A program made the translations under genes and the position numbers. 64,000 bases of DNA, taken from positions 1,984,001-2,048,000 of the forward strand of contig NZ_CP040078.1 in assembly GCF_005280735.1 (NCBI RefSeq), written 5' to 3'. The stretch comes from Trinickia violacea. GTDB lineage: Bacteria; Pseudomonadota; Gammaproteobacteria; Burkholderiales; Burkholderiaceae. Of this stretch, positions 51,818 through 61,279 are shown piece by piece. The number at the start of each line of letters is the position of its first letter. The stretch's first letter is position 1. The notes beneath the pieces are model-generated. The model was not told the DNA's origin. It ran no database searches and saw only the letters and a list, made by a program, of their open reading frames with translations.

Positions 51818-51887
51818 GGCTGAAATCGGCTATCGAGATGAGCTAACATTAAATCGCACTCATCTTTCGGGTTCCGGCGGAGAAAAA

Positions 51888-52817
51888 ATGGCTATAAAAA
51901 TATTGATGTGGAACACCCAGCACCTGAACAACCAGAATCGGGCTAGGCCGATGAGTTGGGCTTACGCGGAGAAAATAGAGCTACTGAAGAGACTGATTCT
52001 GGACGAAGCCCCGGATATCATTGCCCTTTTCGAAGTCGGAACCACAAGCTACCCTAATACCACTCTCGTAGCGAACCTTTCGGGTAAATATTCACTAATC
52101 GGCTTGCTTGGCCAGGAAGGCGGAGCCACCAAAAATACGACGCTTGGCTCGGTGGTTTTCGTAAAAGACGAGCGGAGTGCCGAATTCAGCGGAGTATCGT
52201 TCCAGACTGTGTTAGGAAGCGGGCATAAACGTGCAACGATTGTGGTTAAAGATAGCGAGAATAATCACTTTGCGTTCTATCACGCCAATGCGTCATCTAA
52301 CGCATGGCGTAACATCAAAGACGAGATCGACTATCTTCAAGATCAAATTTGCCAAATTGAAGGTACTCTTGTTTTTTTTGGCGGTGACTTGAACACCGTT
52401 GCAAAAGAAGCTCCCGATAGCACAGAGGATCCGAAATATCACCGCGTCATGGAGAAATCGATTCCCGAAGGTCCGGGCTACACGCATGTGTCGATAAGGA
52501 ATTCCCGAACGTCTGCCGACGAGAAACATAACTTTGAGGGGGTGGACTTGGGGGGCGAAAAGGAGCGCGGACTTGTGGTATCGCTGTCCATGCTTGATTT
52601 CGCCTACGTCGCTCGAGGCGTACGCCGGCGCGGCGCGTGTCCCGCGGCCGTCAAAGGGAAACGAGTTTGGAATCCAGTGTCAGAAGGCCGGGAAGAGTAC
52701 TTGGACTCGGATGCGGAGCAGGAGCAGGTCTACAAGACGCTTGAGAAGATCTACCTCGGCAACGGGGTAAGTGTAAGGAGCGACCACTTCCCCGTGTTCT
52801 ACGAGTTGGGCGGGTAA
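51888..52817 (+). CDS. CdtB/DNase I-like endonuclease/exonuclease/phosphatase-family protein, candidate T6SS effector
   Basis: 309 residues, no signal peptide. All EEP catalytic positions are present in order: Asn9 (LMWNTQHL), Glu49 (ALFEVGT), His132 (FAFYHANASSNAW), Asp167 and Asn169 (FFGGDLNT), Asp237 (MLDFAYV), Asp299-His300 (RSDHFPVFYE). The HANASSNA and SDHFPVF motifs recall the CdtB toxin branch. The first ~700 bp are clearly AT-richer than the surroundings, suggesting transfer. It follows the PAAR-like gene, and its 3' end overlaps the convergent MORN gene by 19 bp. Secretion by the T6SS is inference; no immunity gene is obvious. Confidence 0.85.
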   Translation: MAIKILMWNTQHLNNQNRARPMSWAYAEKIELLKRLILDEAPDIIALFEVGTTSYPNTTLVANLSGKYSLIGLLGQEGGATKNTTLGSVVFVKDERSAEFSGVSFQTVLGSGHKRATIVVKDSENNHFAFYHANASSNAWRNIKDEIDYLQDQICQIEGTLVFFGGDLNTVAKEAPDSTEDPKYHRVMEKSIPEGPGYTHVSIRNSRTSADEKHNFEGVDLGGEKERGLVVSLSMLDFAYVARGVRRRGACPAAVKGKRVWNPVSEGREEYLDSDAEQEQVYKTLEKIYLGNGVSVRSDHFPVFYELGG

Positions 52818-53383
52818 CGCGGTCCGGGTGCCGACTCCGCTGCCGCCGGTTCGCCCCGCATCCCCCGCCACCATTGCTGCCAGCGCGAAACCGGCTTGCC
52901 TTCGGCATCGAGCGGCCGGCCATCGGCCGCATAGCGCTCCGCCGGGCCAGCCGGCTTGCCGGCGTTGAACATCTGCCGCTCCGCGAGCCGCCCGTTCGGA
53001 TGGAAACGCTGTAAGAGGCCGTGCGGCTTGCCTTGCCGATAAACCGCATGCTCGAGCAAGGTGCCGTCCGGCAGCCACGTCTTGCTATCCCCGCTCAGCG
53101 CGCCGTGCGCGTACTGCGCCTCGCGCTGCACCGTGCCGTCGGCGAGGTAGTACACCGCCTTACCGTGCAGTTTCCCATCGGCGTAGTTGAGCTGCGCCGA
53201 GCGCGCACCGTCCGGATGAAACATCGTGGCAGGCCCATGCAGTTCGCCGTGCGCGTAGCTCAGCAGCGCCACCGGCACACCGCCGGTGAGCACGCGCGCG
53301 CTGCCGTGCAGCGCACCGTCGAGCGTCGTGCCCTCGATGCGCGAGTCGCCGCGTTGCAGGGTCACGTTTTGAAGCCGTTCCAT
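52799..53383 (-). CDS. MORN/YwqK-like repeat protein downstream of vgrG
   Basis: 194 residues. Seven or so MORN-like units of about 21-24 residues with the GxLHGxxxxxxxDG pattern (YAHGELHGPATMFHPDG, YADGKLHGKAVYYLADG, YRQGKPHGLLQRFHPNG). The C-terminal ~35 residues are polar and Pro-rich. It starts 9 bp after the vgrG stop on the same strand. YwqK-type proteins are annotated as antitoxins in some toxin systems; an immunity or adaptor role with a VgrG-linked effector is plausible but not shown. Confidence 0.82.
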   Translation of the reverse strand: MERLQNVTLQRGDSRIEGTTLDGALHGSARVLTGGVPVALLSYAHGELHGPATMFHPDGARSAQLNYADGKLHGKAVYYLADGTVQREAQYAHGALSGDSKTWLPDGTLLEHAVYRQGKPHGLLQRFHPNGRLAERQMFNAGKPAGPAERYAADGRPLDAEGKPVSRWQQWWRGMRGEPAAAESAPGPRYPPNS

Positions 53384-53392
53384 CGAGGGCCC

Positions 53393-55381
53393 TCAATTGA
53401 TCTTCACGATGCCGCCTTTGACGGTGAGCATGCCGCCGCCATCGACGGTCTGCTCGACCGCGCCCTTGTTCGACACGCTTTGCGCTTCGTTCGATAGCGT
53501 GCCGTCCGATTTGTTGGTCAACGACGAGCCCGCCTGATTCGTCAACGAGAGGGCGGCTTGATGCGTCATCGAGCCATCGGTTTTCGCGGAAAGGTCGCCG
53601 CTGCTTTGCAGCGTCAGCGTGCCGGTCACCTTGATGCTCAGATTGCCGTCGACGGTCAGCGTGTAATTGCCCGACACCGTCTGCTCCAGATTGCCGCCGA
53701 CTTTGCGTGTTTCGTTACCGCCGGCCTTCACGGTGCGCGTGCCGGCGATGTCGACCGTCTCGTTGCCGGTCTTCACCGTCGCGCTGCGATTGCCTTGCTC
53801 GAGCACGAGCGTGTCGTCGCCGTTCTTCACGGTGTGTGTGCGGGCGTTCGTGATCGTGCTCGTCTCGTCGTGACCGATGGTCCAGGCGGCATCGTTCAGC
53901 ACGTTCACGTTGAGATCCTTTTGCGCCTGCAGGAACACTTCCTCGCTGTCCTGCTTGTCTTCGAAGCGCAGTTCGTTGAAGCCCGCGCCGCCTTTCGACG
54001 TGCTCGTCTTGATGCCGGACTGCGTCTGATTGTCCGGCAGCGTGTAGGGCGGCTGATTCGCGCCGTTGTAGACGCTGCCCGTGATGAGCGGGCGGTCCGG
54101 GTCGCCGTCGATGAACGTCACGACGACTTCGTCGCCGATGCGCGGCATGAACTGCGTGCCGAAGCGCTTGCTCGCCCACGGCTGCGCGACGCGTATCCAG
54201 CACGAGCTCTGTTCGTCGTTCTTGCCGTCGCGGTCCCAATGGAACTGGACCTTGACGCGCCCGTATTGGTCGGTCCACAGCTCTTCGCCCGCTTTGCCGA
54301 CGACGCTCGCGGTCTGCGTGGGCATCGTCGGGCGGCGCGTCGTGCATGCGGGCCGCCAGGCGGTGTCGGCCGGGAATGCCTCGAAACGGTTGCGGTACAC
54401 GCTGTGGTTTGCATCGTGGACGACGCTCGACACCACCCACGCGATATTCGCGCTGTCCGATTCGTGTCCGGAGAGTGTGAACCGGTAGCCCGGCATCAGC
54501 GCGCGGCAATCGCTTTCGCCGATGAGACGGCGCGCACCTTTGCGCAACGCGTCGATGCGGCGCTTGGTCATCGCCGACGCCGCGGTGCTCGTTGCATAGC
54601 GGCCCGGATACTCATAGACGGTCAATGTGTTCGATTCGGCCTCGGCCTGCGAGTAGAGCTGCGAGGCCGGCGTGAGGTAGGCGTAGTCGGAATTGGCGAA
54701 CGCGCCGCTCACGGTCTCTTCGACGATCTCGCAGTACAGCACCTGCGCCGTTTCGCGCTCGCCCGCGTGGCCGGGCACGCAAGACAGCGTGGCCGCGCCG
54801 GGCAGGCTTTCGAACGCATCGTTGCTGTCCGCGATGACGAGCGTGTGCTTGCCGCTCGCATGCTTGAAGAAATAGAACCAGCCTTCTTCTTCGCAAAGGC
54901 GATTCACGAACGCGAAATCGGATTCGGCATATTGCACACAATATTCCCGCGTCTCGTAGCTGCTGGTGAGCGAGAACGAAAAATCGCTGATGCTGTGGCC
55001 GTTGAACACAGCCTCGATGATCTGCTGCGTCGTCTTGCTCTGGAAGATGCGGTTGTTCGCCGAGAGCGTCAACAGCCAGAGCCACGAGCGCAATTCGAGC
55101 GCGTAGTGACTGCCGTCGAGGGTGGCGGGCAGTTGAGCGGCGCGCATGCAGACGGCGTCGATGAGACGCGGCGAGTCGCCCCAGACGAGCGAGAGCGATG
55201 CGTGCTGGCCCGTCATGCCCGATAGCGCGACGGCAGGCGAGGCGCCCGTCGCGCGCACGCTCAGCTCGGCGACGGCGCTGATCGCTTCGCGTCCGCTGAA
55301 TGCGGACGGAAAGAGCGAATCGAACGGCGCGCCGGCGATCGTGATGCGTGTGGTGTCGTCGGTGGGTGTCGGACGGGACAT
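53393..55381 (-). CDS. vgrG: Type VI secretion spike protein VgrG (TssI)
   Basis: 662 residues. gp27-like N-terminal part with IFQSKTTQQIIEAVF and the conserved DFAFVNRLCEEEGWFYFFKH; the gp5 OB-fold with EELWTDQYGRVKVQFHWDRD and SSCWIRVAQPWA; then RIGDEVVVTFIDGDPDRPLI. The C-terminal ~170 residues are a Gly/Thr/Asn-rich beta-helix spike ending in MLTVKGGIVKIN, with no extra effector domain. 22 bp after tssH. It forms the puncturing tip on which a PAAR protein sits. Confidence 0.95.
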   Translation of the reverse strand: MSRPTPTDDTTRITIAGAPFDSLFPSAFSGREAISAVAELSVRATGASPAVALSGMTGQHASLSLVWGDSPRLIDAVCMRAAQLPATLDGSHYALELRSWLWLLTLSANNRIFQSKTTQQIIEAVFNGHSISDFSFSLTSSYETREYCVQYAESDFAFVNRLCEEEGWFYFFKHASGKHTLVIADSNDAFESLPGAATLSCVPGHAGERETAQVLYCEIVEETVSGAFANSDYAYLTPASQLYSQAEAESNTLTVYEYPGRYATSTAASAMTKRRIDALRKGARRLIGESDCRALMPGYRFTLSGHESDSANIAWVVSSVVHDANHSVYRNRFEAFPADTAWRPACTTRRPTMPTQTASVVGKAGEELWTDQYGRVKVQFHWDRDGKNDEQSSCWIRVAQPWASKRFGTQFMPRIGDEVVVTFIDGDPDRPLITGSVYNGANQPPYTLPDNQTQSGIKTSTSKGGAGFNELRFEDKQDSEEVFLQAQKDLNVNVLNDAAWTIGHDETSTITNARTHTVKNGDDTLVLEQGNRSATVKTGNETVDIAGTRTVKAGGNETRKVGGNLEQTVSGNYTLTVDGNLSIKVTGTLTLQSSGDLSAKTDGSMTHQAALSLTNQAGSSLTNKSDGTLSNEAQSVSNKGAVEQTVDGGGMLTVKGGIVKIN

Positions 55382-55403
55382 GTCGGGCCGGAAAGGTCGG
55401 GTG

Positions 55404-57959
55404 TTATTCGAGCGCCCACTGCGCGAGCGTGCCGACGAGCTCGTTCATCAGCACGTTGTCGATCTCGCGCGCACCCGCGGTACGGCACCGCGCGAGCACG
55501 GCATCGACGATGCGCGCATCGAAAGCGAACTGCTTGCCGGTGGATTCGTGGTAACGGGTTCTCAGCTGCTCGAGTTTCTTCTCGATGATGGCGCGCACCA
55601 CCGCGTCGTCGAGCGGCCGGTAGGGCACGGCGGTCATCCGCGCGAGGAACGCGGGGCGGAACGCCTTGAGCAAGGTCTCGCGCAGGCGGAGGGCGAAGGC
55701 CTCCGTGGCGAGCGTCCCGGGCGGCACGTGCATCAGCAGTTCGGCGCCGACGTTGCTCGTGGCGAGAATGACCGTGTTGCGAAAATCGACCGTGAGGCCT
55801 GTGCCGTCTTCCATCATGCCTTTGTCGAATACGTTGTAGAACGCTTCGAGCACGTCGGGATGGGCCTTCTCGATCTCGTCGAGCAGCACGACGCTATACG
55901 GGCGGCGGCGCACGGCCTCGGTCAGCATGCCGCCCGTGCCGAAGCCGACGTAGCCGGGCGGCGCGCCCTTCAGCTGGGATACCGTATGCGCTTCCTGGTA
56001 TTCCGAAAGATTGATCGCGATGAGGTTGCGTTCGCCGCCGTAAAGCGCGTCGGCGAGCGCGTACGCGGTCTCGGTCTTGCCGACCCCGGTCGGGCCGACG
56101 AGCAGAAACACGCCAACGGGTTTCAGCGGGTCGGTCAGGCCGGCGCGATACGCCTGGATGCGCTTGGCGATCCGGTCGAGCGCCGCGTCCTGGCCGACGA
56201 TGCGCTGCGCGAGACGCTCCTTCAACGTGCGCACCGCGTGCATCTCGTCGGCCAGCATCTTGCCGACCGGAATGCCGGTCCAGCTCGCGATCACGGCGGC
56301 CACTGCCTTCGAATCGACGCAGACGGGCACCATCGCATCGTCCTCGCGGATCGCTTCGAGCCCGCTTTCGAGCCGGGCCAGCTCGGCGGCAAGATCTTCG
56401 AGCGCCTCGCTTTGCGCGCTGTCGGGCGCGGCGCGCAAGGTCCGATCGAGCGCTGCGAGCCTCGCGCGCGCGTCGAGAATCTCGCGGACCGTTGCCGCTT
56501 CGTCTTGCCAGCGCGTATCGAGCTCGCGCGCGAGCGCGGCGTTGCGCTGGTGTTCGGCGTCGAGCGCCGCAACCCGCGCCGCGTGGTTTGCGCCCATCAC
56601 CATCTCTTGCCGCAGCCGCGTCAGCTCGTCGTGAAGCGAACGTTCGCGATGCCGCGCGGCTTCCAGCTGCGGCGGCGTGTCGTGCTGCGCCAGCGCGACG
56701 CGCGCACAGGCGGTGTCGAGCACCGCGATCGCCTTGTCGGGTAACTGCCGTCCGGAGATGTAGCGATGCGAGAGCTTCACGGCGTCGACGATGGCCGCTT
56801 CGAGCACCGCGACGCCGTGATGCTCTTCGAGCTTCGCGGCGACGCCGCGCAGCATCGCCACCGCGGTCGCTTCATCGGGCTCTTCGATCTGCACGAGCTG
56901 AAAGCGCCGTGCAAGCGCGGGGTCTTTCTCGAAGTACTTCTTGTATTCGAGCCAGGTCGTCGCCGCGATCGTCCGCAGCTCGCCGCGCGCGAGCGCGGGC
57001 TTGAGCAGGTTCGCGACGTCGCTCTGGCCTTCCGCGCCGCCGGCCCCGATCATCGTGTGCGCTTCGTCGATGAACAGAATGACCGGCTGCGCGGCGCGCT
57101 TGACTTCGTCGATCACGCCCTTGAGCCGCTGCTCGAATTCGCCTTTGACGCCGGCTCCCGCTTGCAGCAGCGCCAGATCGAGCACACGCAGCGCGACGTT
57201 GGCAAGCGGCGGCGGCACGTCGCCGGCGGCGATGCGCAGCGCGAGCCCTTCGACCACGGCAGTCTTGCCCACCCCCGGCGCGCCGACGAGGATCGGATTG
57301 TTTTGCCGGCGCCGCAGCAGGATGTCGACGGTCTGGCGAATCTCGGCATTGCGGCCGACGATCGGATCGATGCGTCCCGCGCGCGCGTCGGCGGTCAAAT
57401 CGAGCGTGTATTGGTCGAGCATCGCGGGCGCGCTCGCGGCGGCGCCGGAACCGCTCGCACGGGACTGGGCCGCCGCCGCGCCGCGTTCGGACGACGCGGC
57501 GAGCCATTCTTTCCGATTCGCGCGCAGCGTGGCGGACGACACGCGCAGAATCGACGGCACGCTCGCGGACAACTGCGCGCACAGCGCGTCGTTCTCGAGC
57601 AGCGCGACGAGCAGCGTGCCCGAACCGACGAAGGGCTCTTGCAGCACGACGGTGGACTGCACGAGCGCGTCCTGCAGCAGCAGCACGAGATTTGCCGAGA
57701 ACGCCGGCATGCGGGTGTTGCCGCGCTTGAACTGCTCGAGCGCGTTGTTGATCTCGGCAATGAGCGTGTCGCGCTCGAGGCCGAAGTGCGGCAGCAGGCA
57801 GGCCAGATCGCCGCCTTCGATGTCGATCAGCTCGAGCAGCCAATGCTCGATTTCGACGTGAAAGTGCGTTTGCCGCTGGCAGCGTTGCGCTGCCTTCTCC
57901 AGCGCGCTGCGCGCCGGCCGTTCGAGCTTGCCGACCAGCGTCTTCAGATCGAGCGCCAT
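55404..57959 (-). CDS. tssH: Type VI secretion AAA+ ATPase ClpV (TssH)
   Basis: 851 residues from MALDLKTLVGKLERPARSAL; the open frame continues far upstream into tssG, but this ATG is the family start and overlaps the tssG stop by one base. Clp N-domain 1-~145 with the TssH FHVEIEHWLLEL motif; AAA-1 with Walker A GAPGVGKT (226-233) and Walker B ILFIDEAH; middle domain ~430-530; AAA-2 with GPTGVGKT (622-629) and VVLLDEIEKA. It disassembles the contracted TssB/TssC sheath. Confidence 0.96.
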   Translation of the reverse strand: MALDLKTLVGKLERPARSALEKAAQRCQRQTHFHVEIEHWLLELIDIEGGDLACLLPHFGLERDTLIAEINNALEQFKRGNTRMPAFSANLVLLLQDALVQSTVVLQEPFVGSGTLLVALLENDALCAQLSASVPSILRVSSATLRANRKEWLAASSERGAAAAQSRASGSGAAASAPAMLDQYTLDLTADARAGRIDPIVGRNAEIRQTVDILLRRRQNNPILVGAPGVGKTAVVEGLALRIAAGDVPPPLANVALRVLDLALLQAGAGVKGEFEQRLKGVIDEVKRAAQPVILFIDEAHTMIGAGGAEGQSDVANLLKPALARGELRTIAATTWLEYKKYFEKDPALARRFQLVQIEEPDEATAVAMLRGVAAKLEEHHGVAVLEAAIVDAVKLSHRYISGRQLPDKAIAVLDTACARVALAQHDTPPQLEAARHRERSLHDELTRLRQEMVMGANHAARVAALDAEHQRNAALARELDTRWQDEAATVREILDARARLAALDRTLRAAPDSAQSEALEDLAAELARLESGLEAIREDDAMVPVCVDSKAVAAVIASWTGIPVGKMLADEMHAVRTLKERLAQRIVGQDAALDRIAKRIQAYRAGLTDPLKPVGVFLLVGPTGVGKTETAYALADALYGGERNLIAINLSEYQEAHTVSQLKGAPPGYVGFGTGGMLTEAVRRRPYSVVLLDEIEKAHPDVLEAFYNVFDKGMMEDGTGLTVDFRNTVILATSNVGAELLMHVPPGTLATEAFALRLRETLLKAFRPAFLARMTAVPYRPLDDAVVRAIIEKKLEQLRTRYHESTGKQFAFDARIVDAVLARCRTAGAREIDNVLMNELVGTLAQWALE

Positions 57960-59026
57960 CAAGCGGCTCCGCTGCCGCCGCGCAGCGTCATGCGCGCGGT
58001 GCGGGCCGGCGGTATCGCGCCCGCGCCGGCCCAGGCGGTCCAGCCGAGGCGCGGCGGCACCGCTTTGGAAAGGCGCGCGCGCGGCTGTTGGCCGGCGGCC
58101 AGGTGCAGCTCGACGTGGAGATAGAGATCCGCGCCGAAATAGGCCGCCGCGAGGCCGCGCAGCTCCGTATGGCGCCCGCCGCCTGGCAGAAACGATTCGT
58201 AGTCGCCGAGCGCCAGCGGGCCGATGCGAATCCCAATCCCGCGGTGTTCGTCCCAGATCCGGGTCCCGGCCACGGCGCCGGTGCCCAGCCGGTGATTGCG
58301 GCCCTGGCGGCCGATGCGTGTCTGGCTCGCCGCCGCGATCTCGCGCCAGCCGCCCGCAAACGGCGACGAACGCATCGGCAGGCCGAAATGGTGGCACGCC
58401 ATCACATCGAAGCCCGCCAGCGAACGCCGGCTGTTCGCGAACAAGCCGGCGCGCGCGAGCACGGCATGCGCATCGATGCCTGCGGGCGCGGCGTGCCGGC
58501 GCGCCGAAAGCAGCAGGCCGGACAGGCCGCGCAGGACCGTTTGCGCGGTGCTTCGATCGGGTTCGAGATAAGGATCGGCGACGCGATACTTGCGCTGGGC
58601 GCGATAGAGCAGCGCGAGCAGCCGGTGCTGGAATAGATTCAGAAACGCGACCGCTGAGGTGTCCTTGTTGCGCACGCGGTCCTGCAGCCATTCGAGGTAG
58701 GTGTCGGGCAGCGGGCCTTCCGGCCCGCCGAGACCGAAGGCATTGACTTCGAGCTGCGGCTGCGGCGGCTCGTCGACGGCAGGGGCGGTGAGCGATCGCA
58801 GCGGCGCCTCGCGCACCGCGCCGAGCGCGCTCGGCGCGAACACGGGCGCGAGCGCGCCCATCAGTCCGAGCGCTTCGGCGCGCGGGTCGAGGCCGGTGCC
58901 GAGCGGCACGGCGCCGGGCCGCAGCAGTTCGAGAAGCCGCACTGCCTGCGCGAATTCGAAGGCATGCGGTTCGTCGAAGAGGCGCTCGGCTACAGAACGA
59001 GCGGGGTGCCCTGCATCGGCCGCCAT
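57959..59026 (-). CDS. tssG: Type VI secretion baseplate protein TssG
   Basis: 355 residues from MAADAGHPARSVAERLFDEP with GGGAGA eight bases upstream; this start lies 37 bp inside tssF. The opening EPHAFEFAQAVRLLELLRPG and the segment NAFGLGGPEGPLPDTYLEWL are the TssG (VasB/ImpH) landmarks, as are FLNLFQHRLLALLYRA and RLGTGAVAGTRIWDEHRGIG. Cytosolic baseplate wedge component with TssE and TssF. Confidence 0.93.
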   Translation of the reverse strand: MAADAGHPARSVAERLFDEPHAFEFAQAVRLLELLRPGAVPLGTGLDPRAEALGLMGALAPVFAPSALGAVREAPLRSLTAPAVDEPPQPQLEVNAFGLGGPEGPLPDTYLEWLQDRVRNKDTSAVAFLNLFQHRLLALLYRAQRKYRVADPYLEPDRSTAQTVLRGLSGLLLSARRHAAPAGIDAHAVLARAGLFANSRRSLAGFDVMACHHFGLPMRSSPFAGGWREIAAASQTRIGRQGRNHRLGTGAVAGTRIWDEHRGIGIRIGPLALGDYESFLPGGGRHTELRGLAAAYFGADLYLHVELHLAAGQQPRARLSKAVPPRLGWTAWAGAGAIPPARTARMTLRGGSGAA

Positions 59027-60777
59027 GCGTGAATCTCCCTGCCGTCGCGCACGAGCGCGGTATGCACGAAACGGTTGACGCTCGCGTAGAGCGAGAAGAA
59101 GTTCGCGAGCACGCCGGAGAACATCACGGGACTCGTGCCGACGAAGTGCGAAGGGTCCAGCTCGATTGAGACCTTGAGGCCGTTGCGCCAGCCGCGCCAC
59201 AAATCGTCGCCGACGTGCGCGACCACCGGTTCGCTGGCGACGCCCGTGAGTCCGGCAATCTGCCGTTGGGCGGCGGGACTTGCCGCGAGATTGTGCAGTT
59301 CGAGCATTTCGCGCAGCGTCTGCAGCGCCTGTGGTCCGGAGACGAGCGGCGCGTGATTCAGGACGAACTGGGACGCCAGGCGCCAGCGCGAGCTGCCGTC
59401 GAGCGTGGCCGTGATCTGCCGCGTCGGGCGATGCGCGATGCGCACGCTCGCGACCGGGCCCGGCTGCTCGAACGAGAGTGCAGCGCCGGGTTCGAGCGTA
59501 TGCGCGAGGTGCCGGTTCGTGCACAGCAGTTCGGCCGTCAGCGTTCGGGCAGGCGTGCTCGCCGGATCGAAGCGGGTATCCACGAAGGTCAGCATGATGT
59601 CGCTGCCGGGCCGCGACGGGTGCATGCCCGACACGCGCCGCGCGTGCCAATAGAGCGTCGAGCCGAGGCCGTGCTGCACGCCGTAATAGGGCGGCACTTC
59701 TTCGACTTCGCGTCCGTTGACGGAACGCACGCTGCGCACCGCGTAGATCTCGGTGCTCGCTTCACGGTGCGCGTCGGGGCTCACGCGGATTTCCCGCTGC
59801 GTGCCGTCGGGGCGCAGCGGCTCGGAGGTGCGCGCAAACAGATTCAGCGCAGGCGTGCAGCCGAGCGCGAAATCGTGGGCGTGCAGCGTGAGCCGGCCGC
59901 TCGGCGCGGCCGTCAAGCCGATCAGCAGATCGAGCCGGTCGCCGGCGTCGGCAGGCGGCGTGAACGGCACATCGAAGAACGCGAATTTCTCGGGGAAGGC
60001 GAAATATTCGACGAGCAGCCGGCAGGCCGGGTGTACGCCGTCTTCGTGCGGCAGCAGCGCTTCGGATTCGCTGAAGCCGACGGGGTCGGGCTTTCCCGTC
60101 AGCGGCTGTGGCGGCTGTTCGGGCCGTTGCACGTAGATCGCCGAGCCGTGCGCGCACAGCAGGTCGTAGAGCGTCGCGGCCGTCACGGGCGAGCCCGCCA
60201 GACGCAGCCGCAGGCGCTCGATCGGCAGCGCGCCGAACGTATGCGAGCCCGTGCAGCGCAGCGATAGACGCAGCGCCGATTGCAGCGCCGCATTCGCCGT
60301 TGCGGCTTGCGCCTCTTCCGCATTCAGCAGTTGCGCGGCTTCGAGCTCGATCGGCCAGAGCGTCACGTCGGCCGAAGTGCGCCAGCGCACCGCGGCGCCG
60401 CCCGACGTGACATGCTGGAGCGGCGTATTGCGCGGCACGGTGTACCCGGCGGCGACGCTGCCTTGCGTCGGGTCCGCCTCGAACTGCACGATCGTCATCG
60501 ACGGGATGGGCCGCGACGCATACGGATAAAACTGCTCGAGGAGGCCATCGGTCAGCTCGGAATACTCGTCGTCGAGCGTGCGCTGAATGCGCGCCGTCAA
60601 GAGCGCGAAACTTTCGAGCAGCCGCTCGACGTGCGGATCGGCGCTTTCGCCGGGCCCGAGTTCGAGACGGCGGGCGATCTTCGGATAGCGCCGCGCAAAG
60701 CTTTCGCTCGCGCGGCGCAGGTAGGTCAGTTCGCGTTGATAGTAGTCGAGCAGCAGGTCGTCAAGCGATTCGTTCAT
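58990..60777 (-). CDS. tssF: Type VI secretion baseplate protein TssF
   Basis: 595 residues, full family length. Opens with DDLLLDYYQRELTYLRRASE and HVERLLESFALLTARIQRTL, followed by GLLEQFYPYASRPIPSM, all TssF (VasA/ImpG) signatures; the C-terminal RFVHTALVRDGREIHAWRPM ends it in the usual way. Overlaps tssE by 17 bp and tssG by 37 bp. Part of the baseplate wedge. Confidence 0.95.
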   Translation of the reverse strand: MNESLDDLLLDYYQRELTYLRRASESFARRYPKIARRLELGPGESADPHVERLLESFALLTARIQRTLDDEYSELTDGLLEQFYPYASRPIPSMTIVQFEADPTQGSVAAGYTVPRNTPLQHVTSGGAAVRWRTSADVTLWPIELEAAQLLNAEEAQAATANAALQSALRLSLRCTGSHTFGALPIERLRLRLAGSPVTAATLYDLLCAHGSAIYVQRPEQPPQPLTGKPDPVGFSESEALLPHEDGVHPACRLLVEYFAFPEKFAFFDVPFTPPADAGDRLDLLIGLTAAPSGRLTLHAHDFALGCTPALNLFARTSEPLRPDGTQREIRVSPDAHREASTEIYAVRSVRSVNGREVEEVPPYYGVQHGLGSTLYWHARRVSGMHPSRPGSDIMLTFVDTRFDPASTPARTLTAELLCTNRHLAHTLEPGAALSFEQPGPVASVRIAHRPTRQITATLDGSSRWRLASQFVLNHAPLVSGPQALQTLREMLELHNLAASPAAQRQIAGLTGVASEPVVAHVGDDLWRGWRNGLKVSIELDPSHFVGTSPVMFSGVLANFFSLYASVNRFVHTALVRDGREIHAWRPMQGTPLVL

Positions 60778-61249
60778 CGACGACTCCGACCGGCTGTCCG
60801 TCGGCCAATGGCGCCACGAAAGCGATGGGCCAGCGGCCTGCGGCGCTGACGAGGTGGCCCGTGATGCGCAGCCGCAGTCGCCACGGCACGTCCGGGTCCG
60901 GCTCGATCTGCGCTTGCGGTTGCGCCAAGCGCGGCTCGAATGCCGTCACGGCTTCGACGATGTCGCGCTCGAGCGCTGCCCGGTCCGCCGGCCGCGCGGC
61001 GTGGCTCGCGCTCCAGTCGGGCAGGCCATAGTGCAGCACGTCGAGCGGCCTGCGCCCTGGCGCCGGGGTCTTTCCGCGCCGCGTGTTGAGGAGGCGCACG
61101 AGTTCGGCGCGTACGGAATCGCGCAGTTCATCGGGCGTGAGCGTGCTTTGCACCGAGGGTTCGTCGGGCGAGTAGGGCGCGTCGTCTTCGAGCCGCTCGA
61201 AAAGCGGCACCGGTGCGACAGGCGTATCCGGGCGGACGGCTGGCGGCAT
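60761..61249 (-). CDS. tssE: Type VI secretion baseplate protein TssE (gp25-like)
   Basis: 162 residues. SVRAELVRLLNTRRGKTPAP, VLHYGLPDWSA and IVEAVTAFEPRLAQPQAQIE match the GPW/gp25 family. The family's conserved glutamate region (AFEPRL) is intact. Overlaps tssF by 17 bp and follows hcp by 30 bp. It nucleates the sheath on the baseplate. Confidence 0.93.
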   Translation of the reverse strand: MPPAVRPDTPVAPVPLFERLEDDAPYSPDEPSVQSTLTPDELRDSVRAELVRLLNTRRGKTPAPGRRPLDVLHYGLPDWSASHAARPADRAALERDIVEAVTAFEPRLAQPQAQIEPDPDVPWRLRLRITGHLVSAAGRWPIAFVAPLADGQPVGVVDERIA

Positions 61250-61279
61250 GGGCGTGGAGGGCCGATCGGCTCGCGCGCG

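Noticed and set aside
57960..58691. Upstream extension of the tssH frame giving a 1095-residue protein
   Set aside because: The added part is the out-of-frame reading of tssG; TssH proteins start at MALDLKTLVGKL and tssG has its own ribosome site and motifs.
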